Assembly: GCA_963920525.1 (NCBI GenBank)
Contig: OY986436.1
Span: forward strand, 84,538,970-84,602,969
DNA length: 64,000 nucleotides
Origin: Dichetophora obliterata
Taxonomy: Eukaryota; Arthropoda; Insecta; Diptera; Sciomyzidae
Direction: 5' to 3'
Shown: piece after piece, positions 11,727 to 23,902 of the stretch
How the letters are laid out: the number at the start of each line of letters is the position of its first letter
How positions within the stretch are numbered: the stretch's first letter is position 1
The notes under the pieces: model-generated
Database searches by the model: none
What the model was told of the DNA's origin: nothing
Seen by the model: the letters and a program-made list of their open reading frames with translations, nothing else
Translations under genes and position numbers: made by a program

Positions 11727-13200
11727 GTAAAAAAATAGTTTTTTCGACACACAGATATGGAATGCTGAATTCAAGAAGATCCTTAAACCAAAAGTATATT
11801 GAAATCTGTTTGGCCGCCGGCCCTTCCCTTTTTTGGCAAAAATTAAAAAATGATAATCCCTTTTTTTTGCAAAAATTAACGGTTTTTCGCTGAAATCGCT
11901 GAATCGAGTAGAGTGCAAATTAAAGGTATCTGGAACTTCAAAGTTGTGAAAAGAAAGATTGTTAGATTCGGGATTTTTTTTAGTGCAACAGTGTTCAGAA
12001 TTCGGTCAACATTTTGGGTATTTTGCACAAAAATCGCTATATTTACGCCATTTACAGTAAATAAAAGAAGAAAGTGTTGAGAGTCCATCGCACATAATTT
12101 GAGCTCTCAAGGTCATCACAATTTTGTTCAACTTAGTTTTAAAGTTGAAGTGTTCGAATTTTGTTGTGCCGACATTATTTTTACAGCCATTTGGCCTATT
12201 GCAAATGAAAAATAAAATGAATATTTTTTCAATAGAATTTGATGTAAAATAAGGCTACGTAAAAAAGATTTGATGAAATAGGAGCGTTTGTATGGTAGCA
12301 AACATTAATTACATAGGAATCAGTTTTTGACAAAAAAAAAAGTTCAAATTGCCGCCATTTAGCAAACTCTTAACCTATTTCGATGTTCGTAATTTAAATA
12401 GAAAGGCACTTTTGCGTGCACTTAATTTTTGTGAAAATGCAAATGGCATTAATGGAATATTATTTAATTAAAATTTATAGAAACACCATTTTTTTAGGTT
12501 AAAAAAGTACAATAAATTGCTTCGCTACACACTTCTTTTTGTATTATATCGAATATATTTTTATACAGCATTTTTAACATCAAATTCTATTAAAAAAAAC
12601 ATTTATTTTTCATTCGCAATAGGCCAAATGGCTGTAAAAATGCAAATTATGTCGGCACAACAAAATTCGAACACTTCAACTTTAAAAATAAGTTCAAAAA
12701 AATTGTGATGACCTTGAGAGGTAAAATCAAGTGCGATAGACTCTCAATATGTCCTTCTTTAAGAATTTATATTAGGTTTGGATGTGCTTGTTTTTTTATG
12801 GTTTTGGCACACTGTGTTATAATTCAAGAAAAATAAAATTAGTTATCAAATTTTAACTCGGCTTTTCTTTTGAGCTCGAACAAAAAAAGCCCATAGAAAA
12901 AATATTTTGACCGAAATCTGAACACTGTTGCAGTAAAAAAATTATCGAATCTAACAATCTTCATATTCAAAACTTTGGGGCTCATATACCTTTAATTTGC
13001 ACCCTACTTTGGAGTAGTTACTTCAGCTTGATAAAAACTAACAGCGAAAAACCGTTGATTTTTTAGCGAAAAAAGATTTTTTCAAATCAAAACCGCTTTA
13101 CAAATCAAAACCGTTACACCGATTTATATATTCTATTGGACTTAAGATGAACTTGAATCCAGCTTCCAGAATATGAGTGTCGAAAAAAATTTTTTTATTT
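11727..13200. mobile_element. large inverted-repeat (foldback-like) element
   Basis: The left arm, about 11735-12245, recurs inverted at about 12577-13196. Matching landmarks include ttttttcgacac at both outer ends, AACGGTTTTTCGCTG (left ~11879; right inverted ~13045), GCAAATTAAAGGTAT, AAGATTGTTAGATTCG, CAACAGTGTTCAGA, 'gtgccgacat', and GGCCTATTGC next to the loop. The arms are about 500-600 bp with scattered mismatches and indels. The loop of about 330 bp is non-coding. The structure suggests an old foldback or an inverted duplication. Confidence 0.75.
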
Positions 13201-14793
13201 CATCCACCTTAATCGACAATGTGTTAAAAATAGGATTTCATAATATTTTACAAGTAACATAAATTCGATCGCAAACTATTTAATTGGCAATAAATTGACT
13301 AAAATGAGAACAAAAATTTTAAAAAGTCACATTTGCGTCAGTATAAAAAATATTTTTGAGCACCAACAACAGCCAATAGTTTAACGGTAAACATAGGAAA
13401 TAAATGACATTCGCCTTAATATTCTGCTAAGGGCCACGCCTACATAGCGATAGTAAGATATTATCAGTGACGATTTGTTGGGTGCGCACAAATCACCCAA
13501 ATTCATTGACACGAAGTAAGCACAACTGCATGGCAAGCAACATGTTTCAGCTGCATGCTATAATTAAATGTGGAAACACTGGCTGTCAGAAATTGAAGCC
13601 ATGTCATGAGTACAGGTTGGGGCTTCACTGGCGTCATGCAAATGCGACACATACACAAAAAATTTGAGCTCAGCTATTTAAAAGGTTGAAATAGCCGAAT
13701 ATAATACAAAACTAGTCATTTGTGTTGAGTTACTATCGAAGTTATCCATAACGGTACCTGTCTACTGATCTCTACAGCCACTAGTCCAGCTGTTTGGCGT
13801 AATGAGGTTGCCATCGTGTCCCCAATGGCTGCGTGTGAACAAAGTCTCGCCTTAATACAGCGCCAGGTTTAATGATTTAATGTCACCTGCAAGAAATCGT
13901 CCAAAACTTGCTACCAGACTCAAGTCTTTGCCTGGTGGTCACGGAGTATCCGTGATTGCAGCTTCCACGCTTCTCGTTCCAGGCCGTTAATTTGAACCAT
14001 TCGCCAGTCTGTCAGTCGCTCATGCCTTGCCACAAAATTGATCAATTCTTAAACAACAAATTTGGTTTGTTTGTTCAGAGCGTGAAACCAGTTTTGTTTG
14101 CATTTGTTTTCTGTTTATTTTAGTTTTTTTTTGTTAATTTGTGTGTAATAAAATAATTCGTTAGCCGCAAAAATAATTGCATCTATTCGTGCTATACATC
14201 GTAAATTGTGTGTGTTGCACTCGCTATACCCGCAGAAGGTAGATTTACTAGATTTTCTTGAATGCGCACATTTTTGTGTATTTAAACTTGTTAACAAATT
14301 AATTTAGCGAAAAAAATGTTTAGTTGTTTTATTCATTTCCAACTCGATTGTATATTCAATGTTTTGTAATAAAAGTAGTGTGCAGCATTGCAACATTTAA
14401 CATAATATTACAAGATTAATAGGAGTTTCATTTCAAAAGATTATAAAAAAAATATTGTTTTTAATGAACGAATGAAACATTAGTCACTGAAAGTCGCGAA
14501 ATAGATAACATATTTATTTAATGGAAATGAAAATATTTAATTAAATCAAAACGTTGTTTTTGTTCTGTATTGAATAACTGAGACATCCATCAGAATTATT
14601 TATTCTTTGCTAATGATTGTAAGGTTTGTGTTTGAACGAACGAAAATATTTTTAAAAAATGATGAATATCATAAACGTAAACTGCAATAGTCCAAGAGCT
14701 GACTGGCATTTTAGGGTACGTGTTTGAGGCACTACGAAAACTTGTACAACACTTTTTTATGGTATCTAAATGCAAAAACCCAAACTTGGTTGT
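13201..14793. other. unassigned sequence with a GC-richer, promoter-like patch
   Basis: The stretch 13420-14040 has clearly higher GC than its surroundings and no coding frame I can defend. It contains TATTTAAAAG at 13675 and TCATTT at 13716. These resemble a TATA box and an arthropod initiator, but the 43-base spacing from TATA to the initiator A is too long for a classic pair. It may be single-copy host DNA. The remainder to 14793 is AT-rich and featureless. Confidence 0.3.
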
Positions 14794-16412
14794 GGAGTAG
14801 TGGGCCTAGACTCAAAATTTTATTTTTTAAATAAGAAACATTTTTACGCAAGAAATGCTTTTGAGGCATTTTGAAATTGTAATACTTTTAAATTTGTTTA
14901 ATTTAAATTTATTTAAATTAATGTAATAAATAAAGCCAGGTTCAAAAACTTGCCAAGTGTTTGTAAAAAAATCGAAAAATTTATTTGGGGCACGTTGAAA
15001 TTTTAACTACGTATTTGCCGCACACCGCATAATTCGAAAAATTTTTGGATGGTAATTTTGAGAAAAAAGTTTTTTGACCGAACGTAGGGGTCGCGCATAG
15101 AAATATTTAATCATACATTCGACATTTATAGTCCGATCTTAAAGATTGATATAACGATGTTTTTGTCTCAAGACCAATTTTTTGATTTACATGCACATTT
15201 CTCCAGCAATCGATTTTCTAGACAGACGTTGTGGAGTTCAGAGAATATGCATGTGAAAATTATTTAATTGAGGTGGGATTTTAAACAAGTTTTTCCACCA
15301 CTAATGTTCTGTGTTTTATTTAAATGATAAGAAGTGCGAAATTCTACAATATGATGAGGTCCTTCGAAATGCTGGGCTATGGCTCTAATACATTATATTT
15401 GATTTTATCTTGTTTTTTTTAAATTTATGTTGTAGAAGTTGCGATTTGGTGGGTAAATACTAGAACGGGGTACTTGAGGTCAATGATCTTTTGAGCAAAA
15501 ATTTGATCAAAACAGTTAAGCAAATTTTTTTTTCCGAAATTACCTTTCAAAAAATGTTTCGAATTAGATAGTGTGTCTCGAATTTTTTTTCTAGTACGGT
15601 TAAATATGCAGTTTGAATTTCAGCGTGTCTGACATATATTTTTTTAATTTTTTTATATATTATTTTTCAAGCACATGGCAAGGTTTTAGACCCGACTAAA
15701 AAGTCTGGCTCGTTTTTTTCACTCTTCTAATATTAAATTTAAAAGTATTACAATTTCAAAATGCCTCAAAAAATTTTGAACGAAAAAAAATATTCTTACT
15801 TAACCCTTGGACAAGCACATGGTTCTGGCCAGGCATATTTAATTTTGAGCGTTAATTAAACATACTATACTTCTAGTTTAGATAGGTACCTGTATTTCCC
15901 GGTAGCCGCCTAAAATATTGTTAGCTTTCTATTTTTTTAAAAAAAATTCTAAAATATTGTTCCAACACGAAGAAAACTGCGAAAAAGTCCCCCCTCGAAC
16001 AAACACATATGCCTGGCCAGACCCCTATACAATTTGTATGAAATAAATTATTGTTATACACATTTTGGGTTATTTTTCTGCAAATATAATGCAGATTGTT
16101 GTTTCCAGGTATTTTTTTTAAATTTTGGGTTGTTTTTATGTGAATTCAATGCAGATGTTTACTTCCAGGTAGTTTTTGTGCTCATTTTTCTCTTATTTCT
16201 TTCTTTCGTTTGTGATTCTTTCGTTGTGATAGTTAGTTTATTTTTGAATGCTGAACATACAACATCGACAGTCCGAAATATAAATTTTTTGTGCGGAAAC
16301 TTAAGTGAAATTATTACTATTGTTATGGCAGAGGATTTAGAATTTGTTTACAATACGCGCTTGCGTACAGGCAGCCTTACTGATAACTTCCAACAACAAC
16401 AACTATCATCAG

Positions 16413-17221
16413 CAGGGAAGACAGAAATATGTACGAAAAAATCTAAAATAAGTATGCTAATATGCTCTAAAAAATGGCAAAATATGCCATCAAATAAGCA
16501 CGAAAAATGTCGAAGTCGGAGTTTTATTATTCAAAATTTTATTCAATAGTTCATAAAAAAAAACAAAACAATAGCCCTTTCAAGGCGTAAAAGTAAATAT
16601 TTCAGCTTAAATAAATTATAATTTTAATTATAAAGTAAAAATTTAATTCTATTTTAATCATTTAATGAATATTTTGTTTGGTAGCTCGAAGCCAATGCCA
16701 AAAGTCTCCTTCCGGACGAAGTCCATTATTTTATATGGTGCTTATAGCAAAAACAGTGTATTGCATTCAGCGATTACACTGAAAAATTAAATGCATTTTT
16801 ATATTATTAAAAATAAATTTTCTACGATTTTCAGCCAACAATGTTTTGTATTGTGAGAAAGACGGCTCGACATCGCAGGATGTAGTTTGGCACCATTTAA
16901 AATAAGGGACTTCGTTCGGAAGGAGACTTTCGGCGAATGGATCCATTGTCTGTGAGTTTTTAAACAAAATATTTTTTATACATATATAATATAATATCTC
17001 TTTATAAATATATATAATATCAAAGAAATTACAATGTTGCCAGATGTGAAGGAAGTATAAAAATTTGCCCGATTACAAGCTGAAATCTGTTCGAAAAGTT
17101 AAAAATATGTAAAAATATGCACAAATAAGCACAATCGTTATAAATATGCAAAATTATTAACGAAACGTCCAAATATGCAAAAGCATGTATTATATGCATT
17201 TGCATATAATTGTCTTTCCTA
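16413..17221. mobile_element. hAT-type non-autonomous element in piggyBac copy 2
   Basis: Terminal repeats are CAGGGAAGACA (from 16413) and, inverted, TAGGAAAGACA (ending 17221). The 8-bp target duplication ATCATCAG sits at 16405-16412 and 17222-17229. Taking out the 809-bp element restores an open piggyBac frame across the site. The interior is non-coding. It is rich in the word AATATGC, repeated many times near both ends, which may be subterminal transposase-binding motifs as in other hAT elements. Confidence 0.85.
16699..16931. mobile_element. 233-bp hairpin MITE inside the hAT-type element
   Basis: The arm at 16699-16740 (aaaagtctccttccggacga...) recurs inverted at 16890-16931 with about four mismatches in 42 bases. 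The 150-base interior is AT-rich and non-coding. It is either a separately inserted MITE or an internal palindrome of the host hAT-type element. Confidence 0.65.
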
Positions 17222-18500
17222 ATCATCAGCGTTACAGCGTGATTTCGCGCTTCACACAGAAGCAGACGAAGAACAAGATTTATTTGAAGACCAAAGTGGT
17301 GAAAACACAGATTTTGTGCCCGAAGATGACGCCTCGGACATTGAATATGAATTGGAAATTGAAGCAAATGAAATATTCGACAGCGAATCCGAAGAAGAAA
17401 GTGAGAATGCACCAACTCAAGCTGCAGACGGTTTTTTGCTTGGAAAAGATGGTACCAAGTGGAGTACAGCTGAACCCGCTACAGTGAGATTCCGCCAGCA
17501 CAACATCATGTGTTTCAGAGGTGGACCAGAAACAAACCTGATCACTTCGCTTGAGGTGTTCAATCTTTTCTTTTCACCGAATATTACGTTCATCATCGTA
17601 ACACAAACAAATCTATATGGAGACAAAGTTACACGCGAATGGAACGCAGAACATGCAAACAGCACACCACGATTATGGGTTGACGCACAAACTGATGCAC
17701 TTCCAATATTCCGTGCAGCCATGTCATATACACGATTTGTTACTTTTATGCGCTGTATTCAATTTGACGATAGTCGTACGCGCGCTATCAACAAACCGAC
17801 AAAGCTGCTCCCATTCGCGACACATGGAACTTCTTGAATACGAAAGTGTAACCATCGATGAGCAGCTATTTCCATACCATGGGCGCACAAAGTTCACGCA
17901 ATACATCCCATTAAAGCCCGCAAAGTATGGCATAAAAGTATGGTGGGCGTGCGATGCGAAAACCAAATATCCGTTGCAAGGAAAACTGTACACTGGTAAA
18001 GAGGGAGAACCACGAGAGACAAACCAAGGCGAAAATGTGCTCATGAGTTTGGCTAATCGATACGCCAACAGCGGCAGAACTATTATTGCTAATAACTTCT
18101 TTACAACATTAGACGCAGCCCCCTACTCCGAGTAACAATCTTGACGCGATGTAGGGGCTTAAGTTGCAATGACACAATACTGCCGGTTGGAGTAGTTCCT
18201 CCCTGTAGGGCATAACCCTACAGCTCAGCAGAGCCTGCATCTTTTGTGAAGCGACAACTAAAAGTTACTCCCCCCTAATCCAGGGTGTCATGCGCACCGT
18301 GCCCATTGGATGGTTTGCAGTCAGGGGGTATACCGACTGTATTGGAATGGAGCCTTCATGATAACAGGCCGCCTCATGAAGTAACTGTGGCCTTACCATG
18401 GTATGCGGGCTCTGGCATGGTTGACCACCCTTTCCCAGCCATAAAACATAGACTGCGACGCTTTTGTCCTCGGACACGAGCTACCGGTCGAATCTTAAAT

Positions 18501-20165
18501 ATGAGCACAAAAAAAACAAAACACAACAAACAGGAAGACTTGCGGGGAGTCACCGCAAGCAGAGCAGCAGACCTCATGGAACAGAGATTCCAAGAGGAAG
18601 GTCAACGGCAAGGCACCAAACCTAGGAGAAATCCTCCTCCGCCAGCCAGAACACAAGTCAATAGGACTGTACGCAGCAATGATCAGGTGGAGCATAGAAT
18701 CCATAATGATCACAGACACTGCAGCACACAGATGAGGAGGCACCCGTACGGCAAAGATCGAGTGGAGCATACCATCCACAGCGGTCAAAGGCCTAGTACC
18801 AGCCACCAAAGAAAAACTGCGAGCCCCAGGAGATCACATCCTGTAAAAATTCCCCCGGAAGAACACCGGGATGATACGACGTCGGCTCCAAAAAGTATCC
18901 CAATCTCGGAAACTGCGTCAACATCCAAGGATGCGGCACAGAAAAGGGAATCAGAAGAAGGGCAAAAACACAAGCCCTTCCACAGTAGACGTCGCCGTGT
19001 CCACCTCCCTCAGCGCGGGGAGCCAGGAGGGCTAGACGACCCACTAAGAGTCGGCCTTAGTGGAGCAGGCGTAAGATGGTATCTGCGCTATCTGGAACAG
19101 GGCATGGCACCCGAAGTAGCTCATGAAAGAGCGGTAGAGCATCGGGGTAAAGCACCGGTACCAGAGGCAACGAAGAGGAGCTGCAGCGAGATAACGCCTC
19201 CTCAACGTCCAGAGAGCAAGAAGGCCAGAATAACTCCTGGAAGCAACAGTAGGTCAGTGCCAGGGGCTAAGGTACCCGAGCCAGAACCTCAGAAAAATAG
19301 AAAAAGCTATGCAAGCATAACTAAGGGCATACAAATAGCGGTTCTGCCCAAAGAATACCCCCGGCAAATGCTAAGTCCGGATGAGCTATCGGAGCTAGAA
19401 GAAGCCATATTGAGCGAAGTAGTGAAGGGCTGGTCCACCAAGCTACAGTTTGAGGGAATTCACTTTCGTCCGGGCATGTTACTGGTCGACTGTTCGAATC
19501 CCTCAACAGCAGAATGGCTGCGAGCAGCAGCACCAAAGCTCGAGCAATGGAAAGGGCTAGAACTTATGGCTTGCCTAGGGGAGGAGGTCCCAAAAGGGCA
19601 TACCGTTAGAATGTTCTTGCCAAGAAGTTCAAGCACGGAGATCAATAGATCGATGGGACTAATTGCCGCCCAGAACGATGGTCTCAATACTAAGTATTGG
19701 AAGATATTGAGCTCCAAGGATGAGGGAAGTGGGCATATGCTCACGTTCTCGATAGATAGGGAGTCACTTGAGACTATCAAGTCAAGGGGCTCCACTATCA
19801 GCTTCCGCTTTGGAACCATTCCGGTGTTGGGCACAAAATCGCCACCAACCAAACCGGTCAAAGCAGCAACATCCACAGCTGCAGCGCCCACAGCTGTAAC
19901 GTCAACAGTGGTATCGTCCACAGAAGCCACATCTGCGACTCCAAATGAAGGAAAAGACGCAACGCCACCAATACAACCAACTGGTGAAGTTGTTACGGAG
20001 AAGTTCGCCTCCGTCTCGGTCATCACCGCAACACCTTCAATCGAAGATCAAGCAGAGGGCATGAACCTCGCCGCTCTCACGATTGAAGGTTGTAAAAGCG
20101 AACCTCCGACTGAGGTAGTAGCAACGCTGCCTGAAGAAGACCGGGGCAGCAGTCCAGTGCTATGA
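18501..20165 (+). CDS. LINE ORF1 protein (RNA-binding nucleoprotein, DUF4780-like)
   Basis: This is the ORF1 of an RNase H-bearing LINE, expected to coat the element RNA in the ribonucleoprotein particle. I prefer the ATG at 18501 (MSTKKTKHNKQEDLRG), giving 554 residues. The frame is open up to an ATG at 18285 (626 residues), but that part lies in GC-rich leader. The order is a basic, arginine/proline/glutamine-rich N-terminal half; a short GLSGAGVRWYLRYLEQGM motif typical of this ORF1 class; a folded domain (about residues 275-450) resembling DUF4780; and a Thr/Ala/Val-rich low-complexity tail. I see no CCHC zinc knuckles. The stop overlaps the ORF2 start as ATGA (20162-20165), suggesting coupled reinitiation. 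The frame is undamaged. Confidence 0.85.
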   Translation: MSTKKTKHNKQEDLRGVTASRAADLMEQRFQEEGQRQGTKPRRNPPPPARTQVNRTVRSNDQVEHRIHNDHRHCSTQMRRHPYGKDRVEHTIHSGQRPSTSHQRKTASPRRSHPVKIPPEEHRDDTTSAPKSIPISETASTSKDAAQKRESEEGQKHKPFHSRRRRVHLPQRGEPGGLDDPLRVGLSGAGVRWYLRYLEQGMAPEVAHERAVEHRGKAPVPEATKRSCSEITPPQRPESKKARITPGSNSRSVPGAKVPEPEPQKNRKSYASITKGIQIAVLPKEYPRQMLSPDELSELEEAILSEVVKGWSTKLQFEGIHFRPGMLLVDCSNPSTAEWLRAAAPKLEQWKGLELMACLGEEVPKGHTVRMFLPRSSSTEINRSMGLIAAQNDGLNTKYWKILSSKDEGSGHMLTFSIDRESLETIKSRGSTISFRFGTIPVLGTKSPPTKPVKAATSTAAAPTAVTSTVVSSTEATSATPNEGKDATPPIQPTGEVVTEKFASVSVITATPSIEDQAEGMNLAALTIEGCKSEPPTEVVATLPEEDRGSSPVL

Positions 20166-23100
20166 CGATCGGCACAGTAACCAGCACGAAATTTGCCCAA
20201 GTAAACCTCCACCATGCAAAAGCTGCTTCGGCAGTTATTGCTCGGAGGTTTACCACAGAACAACTGGGCTTCGTGCTGATCCAAGAACCCTGGTGCTACA
20301 GGGGAAAAGTAAGTGGCCTCTACTGCAAAGAGGGTCAGGTAACTTGGGACCAGAGAACAATCAATCCCAGAGCATGTATTCTAATGCAGAAAAATATTAA
20401 TTATATTTGTCTTTCAGAATTTATGACGCGGGACCTTTCAGTTATCGAGACTCACATCGAAACTGATGGCAAGCACCGCGCCATAGTGATCGCATCCGCT
20501 TACTTTCCTGGGGACGATGTCAACATTCCCCCAGCGGAGATAAAAAGACTCGTGGAGCATTGCAGGAAAGAGCACCTTCCACTAATCATCGGCTGTGACG
20601 CCAACGCGCACCACACAATTTGGGGAAGCACCAACGTCAACACCAGAGGTGAGTACCTTTTAGAATTTCTTTTAAGTAGTAATCTAGACTTCTTCAATGT
20701 GGGGGTAACACCTACCTTTGTAACTAGGGCTAGAGAAGAGGTCTTAGATCTCACCATAGGAAGCCCAGATGTGGGGGATATGATTAGGGAATGGAGGGTA
20801 TCAATGGAACCTTCAATGTCTGACCATAGAATAATAGAGTTTAGATTTGGGGCGAAATGTCAAGAGACAGAACCCAAAAGAAACCCAAGAAATACCAGTT
20901 GGGACACATACACCAACAACCTGAAAGAAAACCTACAGAACGTAAAAGCTAGGAGTAGAATTAGTAACATCCTAGAACTTGAATGCTATGTAGAGCAAGT
21001 AAACAATGCAGTATATAATGCCTACGAATCTAGCTGTCCAACAGGGCACAAGGCAAGAACAAAACATACTCCTTGGTGGAGCGCTGAGCTGACCAGACTC
21101 CGGAAGAAGGTGCGATGCAGCTTTAATGCCGCAAAGCGCAACGGAGAATGGCACAACTACACGGCGACTCTGACGGAGTATAATAAAGAAATCAGGAAAG
21201 CCAAAAGACAGAGCTTTAGAACCTTCTGTGAAGACATTTCTTCCACGCCAGCAGCAGCCAGGATACACAAAGCAATGGCTAAAGGCAGAGTGGAGACAAA
21301 AATGTCACTTCTATTGCCAGACGGAAGCTATACGCTTAGAGAAGAGCAACGAGCCACCTTCTAGAAACTCATTTCCCGGGCAGTACACCGGTAACTGAGT
21401 ATGAGACAGCAGACAGGCAGATCACTCCAAATCAAGAAGAATGGAAACTTGCAACGAGCATTTGTACTAAGGCTCGTCTAGATTGGGCACTCAGAACCTT
21501 TCAACCATTCAAATCAGCAGGTGTAGACGGCATCTTTCCTGCACTTCTACAAAAAGGTGCAGAAACTATATTGCCTCACCTAGTCAAAATAACTAGAAGC
21601 AGCCTTGCGCTGGGCTATATCCCAAGGAAATGGAGAAGGGCGATAGTCACCTTCATACCAAAAGTAGGGAAAATAGACTACACGCTACCAAAGTCGTTTA
21701 GACCCATTAGCCTTACCTCATTTGTACTTAAAACAATGGAAAAGGTAATAGATAACTATATAAGAACTGAGATTCTGGAGAAGGCACCAATGCACCCCTG
21801 TCAACACGCGTATAGGGCAGGCAGGTCTACAGAATCTGCTCTATACCAGTTGGCTAGCAACATCCAGTCAGCTTTCAAAAACAAAGAAACCGTACTCTGT
21901 GCCTTTCTAGACATAGAGGGAGCCTTTGATAATACTTCTCACGAGGCTGTGAAGAAGTCTTTACACAAAAAAGGAGTAAATGATACGCTCAGCAGATGGA
22001 TATGCCAAATGCTTAGTACTAGAACTGCAGAAACAAAAGTGGGCAACACCACTATAAGAATCAAAACAACAAAAGGCTGCCCACAAGGCGGAGTCCTTTC
22101 TCCACTGCTGTGGAGTCTTGTTGTGGACGAATTATTAACGATGCTAACCGAGAATGGCATAAAATGTCAGGGTTACGCAGACGACATCGCCTTAATAGCG
22201 AGAGGGAAGTTCGAGGATACACTCTGTAACCTGATACAGAGAGGACTGTCAGTAAAAAAGGAGTGGTGCAACACAGTGGGATTAAGTATCAACCCAGCGA
22301 AAACCACCATAGTACCTTTCACTAACAAAAGAAGCCTGCCAAACCTCCGAACAATGAGAATGGATGGCACTGAAATTCCCTTCAAAGGAGAAGTAAAGTA
22401 TCTGGGACTTACACTAGATTCAAAGCTTCTCTGGAGAAGACATGCAGAGGTAACTATAAACAAAGCAACGCGAGCACTCATGGTATGTAGGAGCCTGGCG
22501 GGGAAAAGCTGGGGTTGTAACCCAACAATTCTCCGCTGGATGTATACCATGATGGTGAGACCCATCCTCACCTATGGTGCAATAGCATGGGCTGAGAGAA
22601 CCAAGCTAACCACAATGAGGAATATGCTAACAAGGGTGCAGAGACTGGCCTGTGTATGCATCACAGGGGCCATGAGAACATGCCCTACAGCAGCACTAGA
22701 AGTAATTCTGGACCTAACACCCTTACACCTTGTCATAGAGGGAGTAGCCAAGCGAACTCTGTTGTGCATTGCAAAAGAGGGGACAGGTTCAGGTAAAACT
22801 ATCAGCAGTAGAGAGAAGGAGGATATTGCAAAGCACACTCCCTACATCGATCTACCAAGAGACGATATAGTAAAAAGGTATAACTTCGAAAAACACTTCG
22901 GAATTAAGCTTAGTACCAAGAAAGAGTGGGACAGCGAGATGATATCGCAGGTCAAGAAACCACACAGTATAGCATGGTATACAGATGGGTCCAAGACATT
23001 GGAAGGTATAGGCGCAGGGGTGTACGGGCCAAGAACCAAGCACTTTGAACCTATGGGGACAACACCCAGTATCTTCCAAGCGGAGATCCTAGCAATACAG

Positions 23101-23802
23101 CTGTGTGCACAATTCAATCTGGACCGTAAATACAAAGGTCAGGATATAGTTGTGATGTCAGACAGCCAAGCAGCAATCAAAGCATTAGTTTCCTGTGAGA
23201 TATCATTGAGAATAACATGGGAATGCCTAACAAAACTCAACGAACTAGGCAAGAATAACACTGTTACTATACTTTGGGTCCCAGGACACAAAGGAATACA
23301 GGGTAACGAAGAAGCCGATGGACTAGCACGACAGGGTGCAGCCACAAAATTTATAGGGCCAGAACCATTCTGCGGATTGGGCACACACTCTATAAAAGAA
23401 GAACTAAGAAGGGAGGAGAGGCATAAACGATCAAACCTTTGGAAAAGCCTCCCAAAGCTAAGACAATCCAAATTGCTCCTCAGAGATTTTAACACTCGGA
23501 GAGCAAAATTGTGCATAAGCTTAGGCAAACCGAATCTTAGGATTCTAACGGGGTTCCTTACAGGACACTGTAAACTCAAATACCACCTGATGAAATTGGG
23601 CATAGAGACCGATAGTAACTGCCGTTTCTGTGAAGAAGCAGAGGAAACTCCAATACACCTACTTACAAACTGCAACGCCGTGGCTCGCAGACGTAAACTA
23701 GCACTGGGGAATTATGAGCTGAGTCTAGAGCAGGTTTCATCCCTTGAACCTAAGAACATTCTCAAATTCATTAGAGAAATAGGGCTGGATGAAATTCTGT
23801 AA
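20162..23802 (+). pseudogene. LINE ORF2 polyprotein: endonuclease, reverse transcriptase, RNase H; one frameshift
   Basis: The first 400 codons (20162-21364) hold an apurinic-type endonuclease. Its active-site motifs are in place: QEPW (E42), GCDANAHH (D146, N148) and SDH (220-222). A single 1-nt deletion around 21358-21362 shifts the frame. The rest reads from about 21362 to 23802. In the second block, numbered from the ATG at 21571, the reverse transcriptase has FLDIEGAFDN (D114), PQGGVLSPLLW and GYADDIAL (YADD 202-205). RNase H follows with TDGSK (D472), FQAEILA (E505), MSDSQAA (D531), PGHKG (H573) and EEADG (D583). The protein ends with a C-x2-C-x8-H-x4-C motif (CRFC...H...C). It would copy element RNA at a nicked target. 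Apart from the frameshift, all catalytic residues look intact. Confidence 0.9.
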
Positions 23803-23878
23803 TCCGCAAACCCAGCGGAGCTTTGAGAAGGAGGTACAATAGATCTCATTTAGGTCGCAGTACGCATCTCCACCACAC

Positions 23879-23902
23879 AACATTAACATTAACATTAACA
23901 TT
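23879..23902 (+). repeat. ACATTA hexamer tail of the LINE
   Basis: Four copies of ACATTA join the LINE 3' end to the target duplication. The last copy merges with the duplicated target, which itself contains ACATTA. Slippage during target-primed reverse transcription is the likely origin. Confidence 0.75.

Larger units (their letters stand above)
18120..23896 (+). mobile_element. LOA-like LINE (non-LTR retrotransposon), nearly intact
   Basis: This 5.8-kb element begins CCCCTACTCCGAGTAAC and carries ORF1, then ORF2 with endonuclease, reverse transcriptase and RNase H. It ends in an ACATTA hexamer tail. It is flanked by a perfect 15-bp target duplication, AACATTAGACGCAGC, at 18105-18119 and 23897-23911. 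The duplication comes from piggyBac coding sequence, which resumes on the far side. The RNase H domain after the reverse transcriptase and the ORF1 type point to the LOA/I group rather than Jockey. The long open frames suggest it is one of the youngest insertions here. Confidence 0.9.

Noticed and set aside
16034..16549. 171-codon frame spanning the start of piggyBac copy 2
   Set aside because: Only the part from 16325 is transposase. The upstream part is leader and the part after 16412 is the inserted hAT-type element.
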